Assembly (NCBI RefSeq): GCF_036237315.1
Contig: NZ_CP108356.1
Location: 1,922,001 to 1,986,000, forward strand
Source of the DNA: Streptomyces sp. NBC_01351
Lineage (GTDB): Bacteria; Actinomycetota; Actinomycetes; Streptomycetales; Streptomycetaceae
Length of the DNA: 64,000 nt
Direction: 5' to 3'
A program made the translations under genes and the position numbers. This document shows, in pieces, positions 50,935 to 60,155 of this stretch. Each line of letters opens with the position of its first letter. Positions within the stretch are counted from its first letter, which is position 1. The notes under the pieces were generated by a model that worked only from the letters and a program-made list of their open reading frames with translations, was not told where the DNA came from and searched no databases.

Positions 50935-51296
50935 TCAGCCCCGCCGCGCGGCGACGAGGCACGCCGCCGCGCCCGCGCCGCCCGCCAGCAGCAGCGCGCC
51001 CGCCAGCGCCGGCAGGGGCAGCGGTACGTGGCCCGAGCGCGCCGCGGTGACCAGCGCGGACACCGCGCCGCGGGCCGGGGAGCCCGCGAGGACCCAGGCG
51101 AGCAGCGAGCCGATGCCCCCGGCGAGCACCGCGTAGCCGCGCCGCCGGACCAGCGGCCGGCTGCACAGGGCCCCGACGGCCGCGCCGGTCAGCGCGCAGG
51201 CCGCCACCGCGAGCGCCCCGGCGAGGGCGACGAGGGTGACGGCGCGGTCCAGCTCGGTCCGGGCGGGGGCGTCGAGCCCGCTCCAGGCTCCCCCAG
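50935..51296 (-). pseudogene. Membrane-protein remnant of an ABC transporter locus
   Basis: The frame 50935-51207 encodes about 90 residues with three hydrophobic helices (GYAVLAGGIGSLLAWVLAG, LPALAGALLLAGGAGAAACL). The coding frame continues upstream of the GTG at 51207 (reading LDRAVTLVALAGALA) without a start, up to a palindromic repeat at 51287. So the N-terminal part of a membrane protein has been lost. An ABC ATPase fragment lies on the other side of the repeat. It could still be expressed from the GTG as a short protein. Confidence 0.55.
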
Positions 51297-51319
51297 CTAC
51301 CGCTGGGAGGTGCCCCCAG
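51287..51319. repeat. Streptomyces-type palindromic repeat at a deletion junction
   Basis: CTCCCCCAGC and GCTGGGAGG form a hairpin around TACC, continuing TGCCCCCAG. The form CTCCCCCAGC...GCTGGGAGGTGCCCCC resembles a repeat common between Streptomyces genes. Here it sits exactly between two gene fragments. Confidence 0.55.
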
Positions 51320-51518
51320 CCGTGCGGCGCGGGCGCCCGCTGATGCGTCCCTCGGTCGGCCTGTCGATCCCGGCGACGATGCGCAGCAGGGTGGACTTGC
51401 CTCCGCCGTTGCCGCCTTCGACCCGGACGAGGGCGCCGGGCGGCAGCTCCAGGCAGACCCCGCGCAGCACCCAGGGCCGGCGGCGCCCGTAGCGCCGGCC
51501 CACGGTGGCGAGTTTCAT
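51297..51518 (-). pseudogene. ABC transporter ATPase fragment
   Basis: Only the first ~60 residues of an ABC ATPase remain: WVLRGVCLELPPGALVRVEG and the Walker A region GGNGGGKSTLLRIVAG, then the frame runs into the repeat and stops. The Q-loop, signature and Walker B are missing, so it cannot be active. It is 11 bp from the AIM24 gene on the same strand, suggesting the original operon AIM24-ATPase-membrane protein-zinc ribbon. Confidence 0.75.
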
Positions 51519-51529
51519 CGCGGTGGGGT

Positions 51530-52204
51530 TCAGTGCGCGGCCGCCGACTCGGTGAGCTCGCTCGGGCGGACGATGACGAAGCCCTCGCCGCTCAGCTTCA
51601 GCTGGACGGCCTCGCCGGAGCCGCCGCGGATCATCGAGCCGACCGACTGGGATCGGTGCAGCCCGGTGTCGAGCCGGGCGCTCCAGCCGACCACCGCGTC
51701 CGTGTCCACGTACACCGGGGCCTGGGGGGTGACCGGGATGATGATCGGGTGGCCGTCGCAGACCACGGCGAGCATTCCGGTGCCGGTGAAGAGGCTGTTG
51801 AAGAGGCCGCCGCCGGTCATGCCGGCGCCCTTCAGCATCTTGATCTCGTAGGAGAGGGTCGGGTCGAAGCAGAGCACGTTGCGGCCGTTGACGGTCAGGG
51901 CGTCGCCGGGCTCGAACTCGATGATGAAGCAGTGGCCGGCCTGGTGCGCGAACCAGGCCTCGCCCTGGCCGCGTACGGACATCAGCGCCAGGCCCTCCCC
52001 GGTGACGGCGCGCTTGAGCATGCCGCCGATGCCCTGCCCCTTGCGTTCGAACTGGAGGTTGCCGCGGAAGGCGACCATCGAGCCCTGGCGGGCCAGCATT
52101 TCACCGTTGACGGTGTACTTCACCGACTTCGCGTTCTGCAGGATCATGCCGGGCGCGGCAGCCGGCCCGGCCAGGTTCTCGGAGGCGAAAAGGTCACTCT
52201 TCAT
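51530..52204 (-). CDS. AIM24-family protein
   Basis: A 224-residue beta-rich protein of the AIM24 (DUF124) family: GEMLARQGSMVAFRGNL, GLALMSVRGQGEAWFAHQAG and HRSQSVGSMIRGGSGEAVQLKLSG are typical. Family function is unknown. The ATG at 52204 is chosen; an earlier ATG at 52219 adds MRIEG. It is divergent from the Pth2-like gene, with 71 bp between. Confidence 0.85.
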   Translation of the reverse strand: MKSDLFASENLAGPAAAPGMILQNAKSVKYTVNGEMLARQGSMVAFRGNLQFERKGQGIGGMLKRAVTGEGLALMSVRGQGEAWFAHQAGHCFIIEFEPGDALTVNGRNVLCFDPTLSYEIKMLKGAGMTGGGLFNSLFTGTGMLAVVCDGHPIIIPVTPQAPVYVDTDAVVGWSARLDTGLHRSQSVGSMIRGGSGEAVQLKLSGEGFVIVRPSELTESAAAH

Positions 52205-52275
52205 GCCCTCGATCCTCACCCGGCCCAGACCCCCTCGGCATCATCCTGCAGAGGGAGCCTGGCATGCTTGGCAGG

Positions 52276-53040
52276 ATGAGCAGCCAGCACGCGAACGACA
52301 CTTCAGAGGTACCCGCGGCCGTCCCGGCGGTGGGGGCGGACAGCCCGTTCCGGCAGGAGCACGTCCTGCGCGACGAGGCCCCGCAGTTCGTCCTCCCGCT
52401 GGTGGTGCGGATCGAGAAGGCCGAGCCGCCCGCCCGGACGGACGCCCTGGAGACGGCGGCCCGCGCGGTGCTGGTCCTGCTGAGCGACGAGCGGGCGCGG
52501 GGCGAGGGCGAGTGGGCCGAGGCCGTGCGGGACTGGCAGGACGCCCGCATCCGCAAGGTGGTCCGGCGGGCGCGCGGGGCGGAGTGGCGCAAGGCCGAGA
52601 CCCTGCCGGGGGTCACGGTGCACGGTGACGCCTCGCAGGTGCGGGTCTTCCCTCCGGTACCGCTCGACGGCTGGCCGAAGGAACTGGCCAAGCTCCAGGT
52701 GTCGGGCACCGACCTCGACGACCCCGAGCCGGTCGGCCCGGACACCGAGCCCGGAGTGCCCGTGCTGTGGCTCAATCCCGACCTCGACATGTCGGCCGGC
52801 AAGGCGATGGCCCAGGCCGGGCACGGCGCGCAGCTGGCGTGGTGGGAGCTGACGCGGGCCGAGCGGGGGCTGTGGCAGGCGTCCGGTTTCCGCCTGGCGG
52901 TGCGGACGGCCCCGCGCGAGCGGTGGGCGGAGCTGAGCGGGAGCGGGCTGCCCGTGGTCCGGGACGCCGGTTTCACGGAGATCGCGCCCGGCTCCTGCAC
53001 GGTGGTCGCGGACCATCCGGCGCTCCGGTCCCGCCTGTAG
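52276..53040 (+). CDS. Peptidyl-tRNA hydrolase 2-like protein
   Basis: A 254-residue protein whose C-terminal ~120 residues match the PTH2 fold: LWLNPDLDMSAGKAMAQAGHG is the GKxxAQ(x)xH motif, and FTEIAPGSCTVVADHP is near the end. The N-terminal half (charged, helical, VLLSDERARGEGEWAEAVRDWQ) is an unknown extension. It may recycle peptidyl-tRNA or act on another bond. The ATG at 52276 is preferred over 52264. Confidence 0.8.
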   Translation: MSSQHANDTSEVPAAVPAVGADSPFRQEHVLRDEAPQFVLPLVVRIEKAEPPARTDALETAARAVLVLLSDERARGEGEWAEAVRDWQDARIRKVVRRARGAEWRKAETLPGVTVHGDASQVRVFPPVPLDGWPKELAKLQVSGTDLDDPEPVGPDTEPGVPVLWLNPDLDMSAGKAMAQAGHGAQLAWWELTRAERGLWQASGFRLAVRTAPRERWAELSGSGLPVVRDAGFTEIAPGSCTVVADHPALRSRL

Positions 53041-53172
53041 CGCGTCGCGGGCCGGGGAACCTCAAATGTTGCTCTGAACGTCCCTCCCGGCGGGTTGGCC
53101 CGGCTCCGGCGGGGCCATCACCCGTGTGAACGGGGACATCGGCACACGGCCGGACCGAAGGGGGCGGGGGAC

Positions 53173-54564
53173 ATGAAGCCCATGGAACAGTTGGGGGTCG
53201 GCATCGGCTGGCGGCCGGAGATCGCGGACGCCGTCGAGCGACTGCCCGGCCTGGACTGGGTCGAGGTGGTGGCCGAGAACATCTGCGCGGACCACCTGCC
53301 CGATTCCCTGGTACGGCTGCGCGAGCGCGGCGTCCGCGTCGTGCCGCACGGGGTCTCGCTCGGCATCGGCGGCGCCGACCGGCCCGACCCGGCGAAGCTC
53401 GCGGCGCTCGCCGAGCGGGCGGTGGCGCTGGGGACGCCGCTGATCACCGAGCACATCGCCTTCGTACGGACCTCCTCGCCCGCGCTGGAGGCCGGCCACC
53501 TGCTGCCGGTGCCGCGCACGCGCGACGCGTTGGACGTGCTGTGCGAGAACGTACGGATCGCGCAGGACGCCCTGCCGGTGCCGCTGGCGCTGGAGAACAT
53601 CGCCGCGCTGATCTCCTGGCCGGACGAGGAGCTGACCGAGGGGCAGTTCCTGACGGAGCTGGTCGAGCGGACCGGCGTCCGGCTGCTGATCGACGTGGCC
53701 AACCTGCACACCAACCGCGTCAACCGGGGCGAGGACCCGGCCGCCGTGCTCGACGCGATCCCGCTGGAGGCGCTGGCGTACGTGCACGTGGCGGGCGGCG
53801 TGGAGAAGGGCGGCGTGTGGCACGACACCCACGCGCACCCGGTACCGCCCGTGGTGCTCGACCTGCTGGCCGGGCTCCGCGACCGGGTGGACCCGCCGGG
53901 GGTGCTCCTGGAACGGGACGACGACTTCCCGCCGGAGCCGGAACTCGCCGCCGAACTGACCGCGATCCGCGCGGTGCTGGTGGCTCCGCCGGGGCCGGGG
54001 GCGCGCCGGGGCGTCTCCTCGGGCGCCGAACGTGTCGGGGGGTCGGAGGGCCGGGCGGAGGGTGCGTTCGGCGCCCTGCGGGGACGCCCCGGCACACCCC
54101 CGTCCCCGGCGGAACCGGGCGTCGCGGACCCCACCGGGCCGCGCCCCGTCTCCGAGGCCGCCCGGACCCGGGTGGGGCTCGGGCAGGCCGCGCTGCTGTC
54201 GGCGCTGGTGGCCGGGACGCCCGTGCCCGAGGGGTTCGACCTGCCGCGGATCCGGGTGCAGGCCCGGGCCCTGGCCGCCAAGCGGGCCGGGGTGGTGGCC
54301 AAGGTGGCGCCCGAACTGCCGGGCATCCTCGGCGGCTCCGACCCGTACCGCCAGGCCTTCCTCTCGTACGCCAAGGGCCGGCCGATGACCGGCGGCTACC
54401 GCCGCGACGCGCTCGACTTCGCCGAGCACCTGCTGATCCGGGACCTGCCGGCCGACCCGGCCGCCCGCCGCCGGCTCACCGCCTGGTGGCGGGAGCGGGC
54501 CGGGGTCAGGCCGCCCCGCCGGATCGTGCGCTGGGCCCGGACGCTCGTGGGGAGGGCGGCATGA
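53173..54564 (+). CDS. DUF692/MNIO-type multinuclear iron oxidase with C-terminal extension
   Basis: A 463-residue protein. Residues 1-275 are the TIM-barrel MNIO domain: [43 protein letters not shown] and HDTHAHPVP supply the expected His, Asp and Glu iron ligands. Residues about 277-307 are coded by a dispersed palindromic repeat (54003-54093) that keeps the frame. Residues 310-463 are a helical domain possibly binding the partner. MNIOs oxidise cysteines in peptide substrates. The next gene overlaps its stop (ATGA) and encodes a Cys-rich-tailed membrane protein, its probable substrate. Confidence 0.87.
   Translation: MKPMEQLGVGIGWRPEIADAVERLPGLDWVEVVAENICADHLPDSLVRLRERGVRVVPHGVSLGIGGADRPDPAKLAALAERAVALGTPLITEHIAFVRTSSPALEAGHLLPVPRTRDALDVLCENVRIAQDALPVPLALENIAALISWPDEELTEGQFLTELVERTGVRLLIDVANLHTNRVNRGEDPAAVLDAIPLEALAYVHVAGGVEKGGVWHDTHAHPVPPVVLDLLAGLRDRVDPPGVLLERDDDFPPEPELAAELTAIRAVLVAPPGPGARRGVSSGAERVGGSEGRAEGAFGALRGRPGTPPSPAEPGVADPTGPRPVSEAARTRVGLGQAALLSALVAGTPVPEGFDLPRIRVQARALAAKRAGVVAKVAPELPGILGGSDPYRQAFLSYAKGRPMTGGYRRDALDFAEHLLIRDLPADPAARRRLTAWWRERAGVRPPRRIVRWARTLVGRAA
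54003..54093. repeat. Long palindromic repeat, copy 2, inside the MNIO gene
   Basis: The left arm CCGGGGCGTCTCCTCGGGCG and the right arm ending CCCTGCGGGGACGCCCCGG form an inverted repeat, matching copy 1 at 4133-4222 in reverse. It is read through in frame ([12 protein letters not shown]... and [11 protein letters not shown]) in a linker between two domains. Confidence 0.72.
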
Positions 54565-55592
54565 GCTTCCTCGGCTTCCTCGCACTCGCGGTCTGGACCG
54601 CCGTCGTCGTCTCCTCCGTCCTGCTGCTGCGCGGCCTGCGCCGCTCCCGGCCGCCGTCCGCGGGGGCGGCCGCCGGGGTGCACGACCTGTCGGAGGCGGC
54701 GTTCCTGGCGGGCGGGCCCGCCAACGTCGTTGACGCCGCACTCGCCACGATGCTCACGGACCAGCGCCTCGTCGGCGGCGGCCCCGGCATCATCCAGGTG
54801 TGGCCGGGGGCCCGGGGGAGCGACCCCGCCGAGCGGGCCGTCCTCCAGGCGCACGCGGCGGCGCCCTCGGGGTGGCTGTACCAGGTGCGGTACGCCGCCA
54901 TGCGCGACCCGGCCGTCCAGGAGATCGGCGACTCCCTCTCCGCCCGCGGGCTGCTCTCCCCTCCCGGATCCGGCGCGACCTGGCGGCGCTGGGGGGTGAC
55001 CCAGGCCGTGGTGTGCGCGGTCCTCCTCCCGCTGTCGCTGCCGCTGACCTTCCTGGGGCTGGCCCTCGATCCCGACGCCCCGGCGCCGTTCATCGCGCTG
55101 GTGCTGCCCGTGGTGCTGGCCGGACTGGTCGTGGGCGTGGTCTGCGCGGCCCGGGCCAAGAGCCGGCTCACCCCGGCGGGGACGCGGGCGCTGTTCGCGA
55201 TGCGTCGCGCGTACATGCAGGACCAGAGCCCGTACGTGCGGACTGCCCTGTACGGGCTGCGCGGGCTGCGGGACCCCTACCTGCGGCAGCAGCTGATCCC
55301 GGCCGCCCGCGGCACCCGGCTGGCCGCGGCCCAGTCGCGGACCCGGCCGTACAGCCCGGACGGTTCCTCCTGGTCCTCCGCCGAGGCCGTCCCGATCGTC
55401 TGGTGCGCGGGGAGCGACGGCGGCGGGGGCCGAGGCGGATCGAGCTGTGGATCGGGCTGCGGATCGGGATCCGGCTGCGGCTCCTCGGGCAGCGGGTCCA
55501 GTTGTGGCGGTGGCAGCAGCGGCGGAGGCAGCAGTTCGAGTTGCAGTAGTTCGTCCGGATCCAGCTGCTCCAGCAGCTCAAGCAGCTCCTGA
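54561..55592 (+). CDS. TIGR04222-type membrane protein with Cys/Ser/Gly-rich tail
   Basis: A 343-residue protein. An N-terminal hydrophobic helix (residues 3-23) and two more at about 150-195 anchor it; the domain around [20 protein letters not shown] resembles the TIGR04222 type seen near DUF692 genes. The last ~45 residues are [20 protein letters not shown] and continue with further Ser/Gly and three more Cys, six in the tail in all. Such tails are plausible targets of cysteine-modifying MNIOs. It is coupled to the MNIO gene by ATGA. The tail might bind a metal such as copper after modification. Confidence 0.82.
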   Translation: MSFLGFLALAVWTAVVVSSVLLLRGLRRSRPPSAGAAAGVHDLSEAAFLAGGPANVVDAALATMLTDQRLVGGGPGIIQVWPGARGSDPAERAVLQAHAAAPSGWLYQVRYAAMRDPAVQEIGDSLSARGLLSPPGSGATWRRWGVTQAVVCAVLLPLSLPLTFLGLALDPDAPAPFIALVLPVVLAGLVVGVVCAARAKSRLTPAGTRALFAMRRAYMQDQSPYVRTALYGLRGLRDPYLRQQLIPAARGTRLAAAQSRTRPYSPDGSSWSSAEAVPIVWCAGSDGGGGRGGSSCGSGCGSGSGCGSSGSGSSCGGGSSGGGSSSSCSSSSGSSCSSSSSSS

Positions 55593-55765
55593 CGCCCCAT
55601 CACGGTCGGATCACAAAGCTGGTCGCGCTGGACCGGGAGCGCGGCGGAGCGGAGTCGCTGACCGCGGTGGCCGTACGGGGCGTGCGCGCGGTCGGCGATC
55701 CCGGGCTGCGGGCGGCCCTCGGGTACGGCAACCGGGGGCGGATCCCGAGGCAACGGGGCCAATGA
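55593..55765 (+). pseudogene. Possible remnant of a second TIGR04222-type protein
   Basis: A short open frame right after the Cys-tail gene reads RITKLVALDRERGGAESL then TAVAVRGVRAVGDPGLRAALG and ends at 55765. It has no start codon in frame. The part AVRGVRAVGDPGLRAAL resembles [18 protein letters not shown] in the protein just before, so it may be the tail of a decayed duplicate. Evidence is slight. Confidence 0.3.
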
Positions 55766-55849
55766 GGCCGACACCGCCCGCCGATCCTTTACACGGGCAC
55801 CGCCCGGCCCTTTAGTCGCCTCATCGGATGACCCGAAGGGCCGACCCCC

Positions 55850-57697
55850 ATGCGCCACACCGCTGCCGCGGCGGCACTCACCCTCTCCGCCGCCCTCTGT
55901 GTCCCCACGGCCGCCGCGGCCCGTTCGGGGCCCGAGTCGGCGAGCGCCCATCTCGCCGCCGCCCGCCTCACGGCCGAGTCGGCCGGGGCCGAGCTGGTGG
56001 CCCGCCGCGCCGCCGCAGCAGCCGGCACGGCCGGTGCCCGGTCCGGGGCCGGGGCAGGGGCCGGGGCAGGGGCAGGGGCCGGGGCAGGGAGCGGGGCCGG
56101 GGCAGGGGCAGGGGCCGGGGCCGGGGCAGGGAGCGGGGCAGGGAGCGGGGCCGGGCAGCCGGCCGGGGCCGACTCGGCCCGCGAGCGGCCCGCCGCAGGC
56201 GAACAGGCCGGGCTGGACTTCGGGGCGTGTCCGCAGGACGAAGGGCTGCCCGGGCACGTGCAGTGCGCCGCACTCCGCGTGCCGCTCGACTACGCGCGGC
56301 CCGACGGGCCTCAGATCCGCCTCACCGTCAGCCGGGTGCCGGCGACCGGGGAGCACGGCGCGCGCCGGCAGGGGGCGCTCGTGAACAACCCCGGCGGGCC
56401 CGGGGCCTCCGGGATGCACTTCCCGCTCGCCGCCGGGCTCCCCGAGTGGCGGCGCGTCGCCGCCGCCTACGACTTCGTCGGGTACGCCCCGCGCGGCGTC
56501 GGCCGCTCCGCCCCGCTGTCCTGCCAGGACCCCGGCGCGCGCAAGGGCCCGACCCAGGTCCCGGCCGACCCCTCCCCCGGGTACAAGCGGCAACGCGTCG
56601 CCGCGGCCCAGGAGTACTCCCGCGGCTGCGCCCGGCGGGCCGGCGCCGCGCTGCCGTACTACACGACGCTGAACAACGCCCGCGATCTGCACGTGCTGCG
56701 CGCCGCCCTCGGCGAGCGGCGGCTGACCTTCATGGGCGGCTCCTACGGCACGTACCTCGGCGCCGTCTACGCCACGCTCCACCCGGGGCACGTCCGCCGC
56801 ATGGTGCTCGACTCGGCGGTCGATCCCGATCCGGGACGGGTCTGGTACCGCGCCCAACTCGGCCAGGCCGCCGCCTTCGAGCGCCGCTGGTACGACTTCC
56901 GCTCCTGGGTCGCCCGCCACCACCGCACCTACCGCCTCGGCGAAACCCCCGCCGCCGTGCAGGCCTCCTACGAGCGCGTCCGGGCCGCGCTGGCCCGTAC
57001 CCCCGCCGCCGCAACCGTCGGCACCGGGGAGCTCCAGGCCGCGTACCTGCAGGCCGCGTACTACGACGACGTGTGGCCGGACCGGGCGGCGGCCCTCTCG
57101 GCGTTCCTGCGCGGCGATCCGGCGGAGCTGGTCCGTCAGGCGGCCCCCGACCCGGCGTCGGCCGCCGAGGCCGAGAACGCGACGGCCGTCTACACGGCGG
57201 TGCTGTGCAACGACGCCCCCTGGCCGGCGGACTGGGCGACCTGGGACCGGGACAACACCGAACTGGCCCGCACGGCCCCCTTCGAGACCTGGCCCAACGC
57301 CTTCCTGAACCTCCCGTGCGCCTACTGGCCGGTGCGCGAGCGGCAGCGGCCGGTCCAGGTCGGAGCCCCACCGGAGGCGCCGCTCCCCCGCACCCTGATC
57401 GTGGCGGCCGAACGCGACGGGGCGACCCCGTACCGGGGCGCACTGGAGCTCCAGCGGCGGCTCGGGAGCGAGGCGGCACTGGTCACGGAGGTGGGGTCCG
57501 GCTCGCACGGAGTGGTCGGTGGACGCAACGGCTGCGTGGACCGACACGTGGAGCGGTATCTGCTGACAGGTGACACCTCGGGGTGGCGCGTCACGTGTGC
57601 GCCGCATCCGGAGCCCGCACCGGTGTCGCTGGACGACCGGGCAGCGAGCATCCCCGGGGCAGCAACCCCCGGGACACCACTGCCGCCAGTCGTCTGA
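55850..57697 (+). CDS. Secreted alpha/beta-hydrolase peptidase (TAP-like)
   Basis: Secreted tripeptidyl-aminopeptidase-like hydrolase of 615 residues. The signal peptide is RHTAAAAALTLSAALCVPTAAAA. Residues about 65-102 are a GAGAG repeat coded by 56041-56155. The mature domain shows NNPGGPGASG (oxyanion), nucleophile GGSYGT near residue 300, and a C-terminal TAP-like region with ERDGATPYRGAL and the His in SGSHGVV. It releases short peptides from proteins outside the cell. The low-complexity insert lies between signal and catalytic part and is likely a flexible linker. Confidence 0.88.
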   Translation: MRHTAAAAALTLSAALCVPTAAAARSGPESASAHLAAARLTAESAGAELVARRAAAAAGTAGARSGAGAGAGAGAGAGAGSGAGAGAGAGAGAGSGAGSGAGQPAGADSARERPAAGEQAGLDFGACPQDEGLPGHVQCAALRVPLDYARPDGPQIRLTVSRVPATGEHGARRQGALVNNPGGPGASGMHFPLAAGLPEWRRVAAAYDFVGYAPRGVGRSAPLSCQDPGARKGPTQVPADPSPGYKRQRVAAAQEYSRGCARRAGAALPYYTTLNNARDLHVLRAALGERRLTFMGGSYGTYLGAVYATLHPGHVRRMVLDSAVDPDPGRVWYRAQLGQAAAFERRWYDFRSWVARHHRTYRLGETPAAVQASYERVRAALARTPAAATVGTGELQAAYLQAAYYDDVWPDRAAALSAFLRGDPAELVRQAAPDPASAAEAENATAVYTAVLCNDAPWPADWATWDRDNTELARTAPFETWPNAFLNLPCAYWPVRERQRPVQVGAPPEAPLPRTLIVAAERDGATPYRGALELQRRLGSEAALVTEVGSGSHGVVGGRNGCVDRHVERYLLTGDTSGWRVTCAPHPEPAPVSLDDRAASIPGAATPGTPLPPVV

Positions 57698-57810
57698 ACT
57701 TCCGGGCGGGATCTCCGGCTGCGTCGTTTCGGGGGCATGGCCTCCCGATCCACCGGAGGAGTGCACCTGACGGTGTGGTCGTCCTCCGGTCCTTCCCCCC
57801 AGGGGAGGTA

Positions 57811-58524
57811 TCAGGCGAGCCCGGCCACCAGATCGGCGACGGACTTGCGGCGTCCGGTGTAGAAGGGCACCTCTTCACGGACGTGCATACGGGCCTCGGA
57901 GGCGCGCAGGTGACGCATCAGGTCGACGATGCGGTACAGCTCGTCGGCCTCGAAGGCCAGCAGCCACTCGTAGTCGCCGAGCGAGAAGGAGGCGACGGTG
58001 TTGGCGCGCACGTCCGGGTAGCCGCGGGCCATCAGGCCGTGGTCCTTGAGCATGCGGCGACGGTCCTCGTCGGGCAGCAGGTACCAGTCGTAGCTGCGTA
58101 CGAAGGGGTACACGCTGACGTAGTCGCGGGGGGTCTCGTCGGCCAGGAAGGCCGGGATGTGCGACTTGTTGAACTCGGCCGGACGGTGCAGGGCCATGTT
58201 CGACCACACCGGCTCCAGCGCGCGGCCCAGCTTGGTGCGGCGGAACAGGTTGTAGGCGGTCTGCAGCTCGTCGGAGGTCTCCGCGTGCCACCAGATCATG
58301 ATGTCCGCGTCGGCGCGCAGGCCGGAGACGTCATAGCTGCCGCGGACGGTGATGTCCTTGGCGGCCAGCTGGTCGAAGAGCTCCTGGACCTCGTCGGCGT
58401 AGCCGGTGCGGTCCTCCGGAAGAACGTCCTTCAGCTTGAAGACGGACCACAGGGTGTAGCGGATGACCTCGTTGAGGTCCTTCGCCTTCTTCCCCGCGTT
58501 GGGAATCTTCTCTGGTGCAGTCAT
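57811..58524 (-). CDS. hemQ: Coproheme decarboxylase HemQ
   Basis: Chlorite-dismutase-family protein of 237 residues that converts coproheme to haem b in the actinobacterial pathway. The heme-pocket segment is [22 protein letters not shown], followed by [12 protein letters not shown] with the functional Tyr and [13 protein letters not shown]. The ATG at 58524 starts the normal N-terminus. It lies 23 bp downstream of hemY on the same strand; the two form an operon. Confidence 0.95.
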   Translation of the reverse strand: MTAPEKIPNAGKKAKDLNEVIRYTLWSVFKLKDVLPEDRTGYADEVQELFDQLAAKDITVRGSYDVSGLRADADIMIWWHAETSDELQTAYNLFRRTKLGRALEPVWSNMALHRPAEFNKSHIPAFLADETPRDYVSVYPFVRSYDWYLLPDEDRRRMLKDHGLMARGYPDVRANTVASFSLGDYEWLLAFEADELYRIVDLMRHLRASEARMHVREEVPFYTGRRKSVADLVAGLA

Positions 58525-58547
58525 GTGCCTATTGTCCCGTGTGCCGA

Positions 58548-60023
58548 TCAGTGGTCTGTGCCAGGGGGTACCGAACGCGTCCCGAGGGAGGCGAGCACCG
58601 CGTCCGCGGCCTTGCCGGCACTGGCGACGCAGGCCGGAATGCCCACTCCGTCGTAGAGCGCCCCGCACACCGCGAGGCCCGGGAGGGCCGCGACGGCACC
58701 GCGGATCCGCTCGACACGGGCCAGGTGGCCGACCGGGTACTGGGGCAGTCCGCCGTCCCAGCGGGTGACGGTGGAGGCGACCGGCCGGGCCGCGAGTCCG
58801 ACGGCCTCGCCCAGGTCGGCGAGGGAGACGTCGACGAGCTCCCCGTCCTCGCGTTTGAGATCGGCCTCGTCGGCGTACCGGCCGACCGAGGTCCGCAGCA
58901 GGAAGAGCTCCGGATCGGCCCCGGCCCAGGCCCACTTGTTGCTGGAGAAGGTGGAGGCCTTGATGGTCCGGCCGTCGACCGGCGGTACGAGGAACCCGCT
59001 GGCGCCGCCCCCGGTGACGGCGGCCGGCAGGTCGGAGCGGCGGAAGGCCATCGTGACGAGGGCCATGGAGGCGTATTCGACCCCGCGCAGCTCGGCCGCG
59101 GCGGCCGGCGCGAGGGTGTCGAGCAGCCGGGCGGCGGGCCCGGCCGGGGTGGCGACGATCACCCCGTCCGCCTCGATGACCTCGGTGGCCTCTCCGTCGG
59201 CCACGATCCGCCAGCCTCCCGCCGTACGCGTGACCTCGCGCACGGGGGTGCCGGTACGCAGGTCCGCCCCGGCGGCCCGGCAGGCCTCGGCCACCGCGAG
59301 CGGGAGCCGTCCGATGCCGCCGTCGATGCCGGCGAAGACCGGGCCGGCCTGCTGGGGCGCGGCTTCCGCCCGGCGCTGCAGTTCGCGGACGCCGTCGCCG
59401 AGCAGGCGGTGGGTGCGGGCGGCCTCGAAGAGCTGGGGCACGGCGGCACGCATGGAGATGCGGTAGGCGTTGCCGGCGTAGACCCCGCCGAGGAGGGGTT
59501 CGACGAGCCGGTCGACGACCTCGCGGCCGAGGCGGGCGGCGACGTACTCGCCGACGGCGACGTCCTCGCCGATCTCGGCGGCCGGCAGCTCGCGCTCGGC
59601 CTCGATCCGGGCCAGCCCCTCCGGGGAGAGCACGCCGGAGGCGGCGAGCGGTGCCAGGTCGCCGGGGACGCCCATGACGTGCCCGCGCGGCATCGGCCGC
59701 AGGGCGCCGCGGGTCCACAGGTGGGCGGTGGCGGTGGCGGGCGGCTGCAGGGCTTCGCCGAGGCCGACGGCGCGGGCGAGTTCCAGGGCTTCGGGGCGGC
59801 GGGCGAGCACGGATTCGGCGCCGAGGTCGACGCGGGCCCCGGCGAGCTCACCGGCGTACAGCTTGCCGCCGAGCCGCTCCCCGGCTTCCAGCAGCGTGAC
59901 GCGGGCGCCGTCGGCGAGCAGCCGGTGGGCTGCCGCGAGGCCCGAGATGCCGCCGCCGATGACGACGACGTGCCGGGTCCGGCCTGGGCGATCCGTACGC
60001 ATGTCCGCTTCGTGCATGGACAC
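58548..60023 (-). CDS. hemY: Coproporphyrinogen/protoporphyrinogen oxidase HemY
   Basis: FAD-dependent oxidase of 491 residues. The dinucleotide motif is [16 protein letters not shown] near residue 20, then [12 protein letters not shown]; the C-terminal region includes [16 protein letters not shown]. It oxidises coproporphyrinogen III (in the HemQ-type route) to coproporphyrin. The first ATG at 60023 is used; ATG at 60017 or 60002 would work. The gene precedes hemQ and, further along the strand, hemE lies upstream. Confidence 0.94.
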   Translation of the reverse strand: MSMHEADMRTDRPGRTRHVVVIGGGISGLAAAHRLLADGARVTLLEAGERLGGKLYAGELAGARVDLGAESVLARRPEALELARAVGLGEALQPPATATAHLWTRGALRPMPRGHVMGVPGDLAPLAASGVLSPEGLARIEAERELPAAEIGEDVAVGEYVAARLGREVVDRLVEPLLGGVYAGNAYRISMRAAVPQLFEAARTHRLLGDGVRELQRRAEAAPQQAGPVFAGIDGGIGRLPLAVAEACRAAGADLRTGTPVREVTRTAGGWRIVADGEATEVIEADGVIVATPAGPAARLLDTLAPAAAAELRGVEYASMALVTMAFRRSDLPAAVTGGGASGFLVPPVDGRTIKASTFSSNKWAWAGADPELFLLRTSVGRYADEADLKREDGELVDVSLADLGEAVGLAARPVASTVTRWDGGLPQYPVGHLARVERIRGAVAALPGLAVCGALYDGVGIPACVASAGKAADAVLASLGTRSVPPGTDH

Positions 60024-60155
60024 ATCGTCTCAGATCGATCTCCGAGGCCGGAACGTGACCGCATCGGGATCGGCCCGGAACCGCGGAGGCGAAACCCGCG
60101 ACGGGACTCTGAACGTCGAAACGGCAACACCAGCCGAACCTCGGGGATTTACACG

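Noticed and set aside
53541..54560. Plus-strand frame upstream of and in phase with the TIGR04222-type gene
   Set aside because: It is a shadow of the MNIO gene in another frame; the ATG at 54561 with ATGA coupling is the real start.
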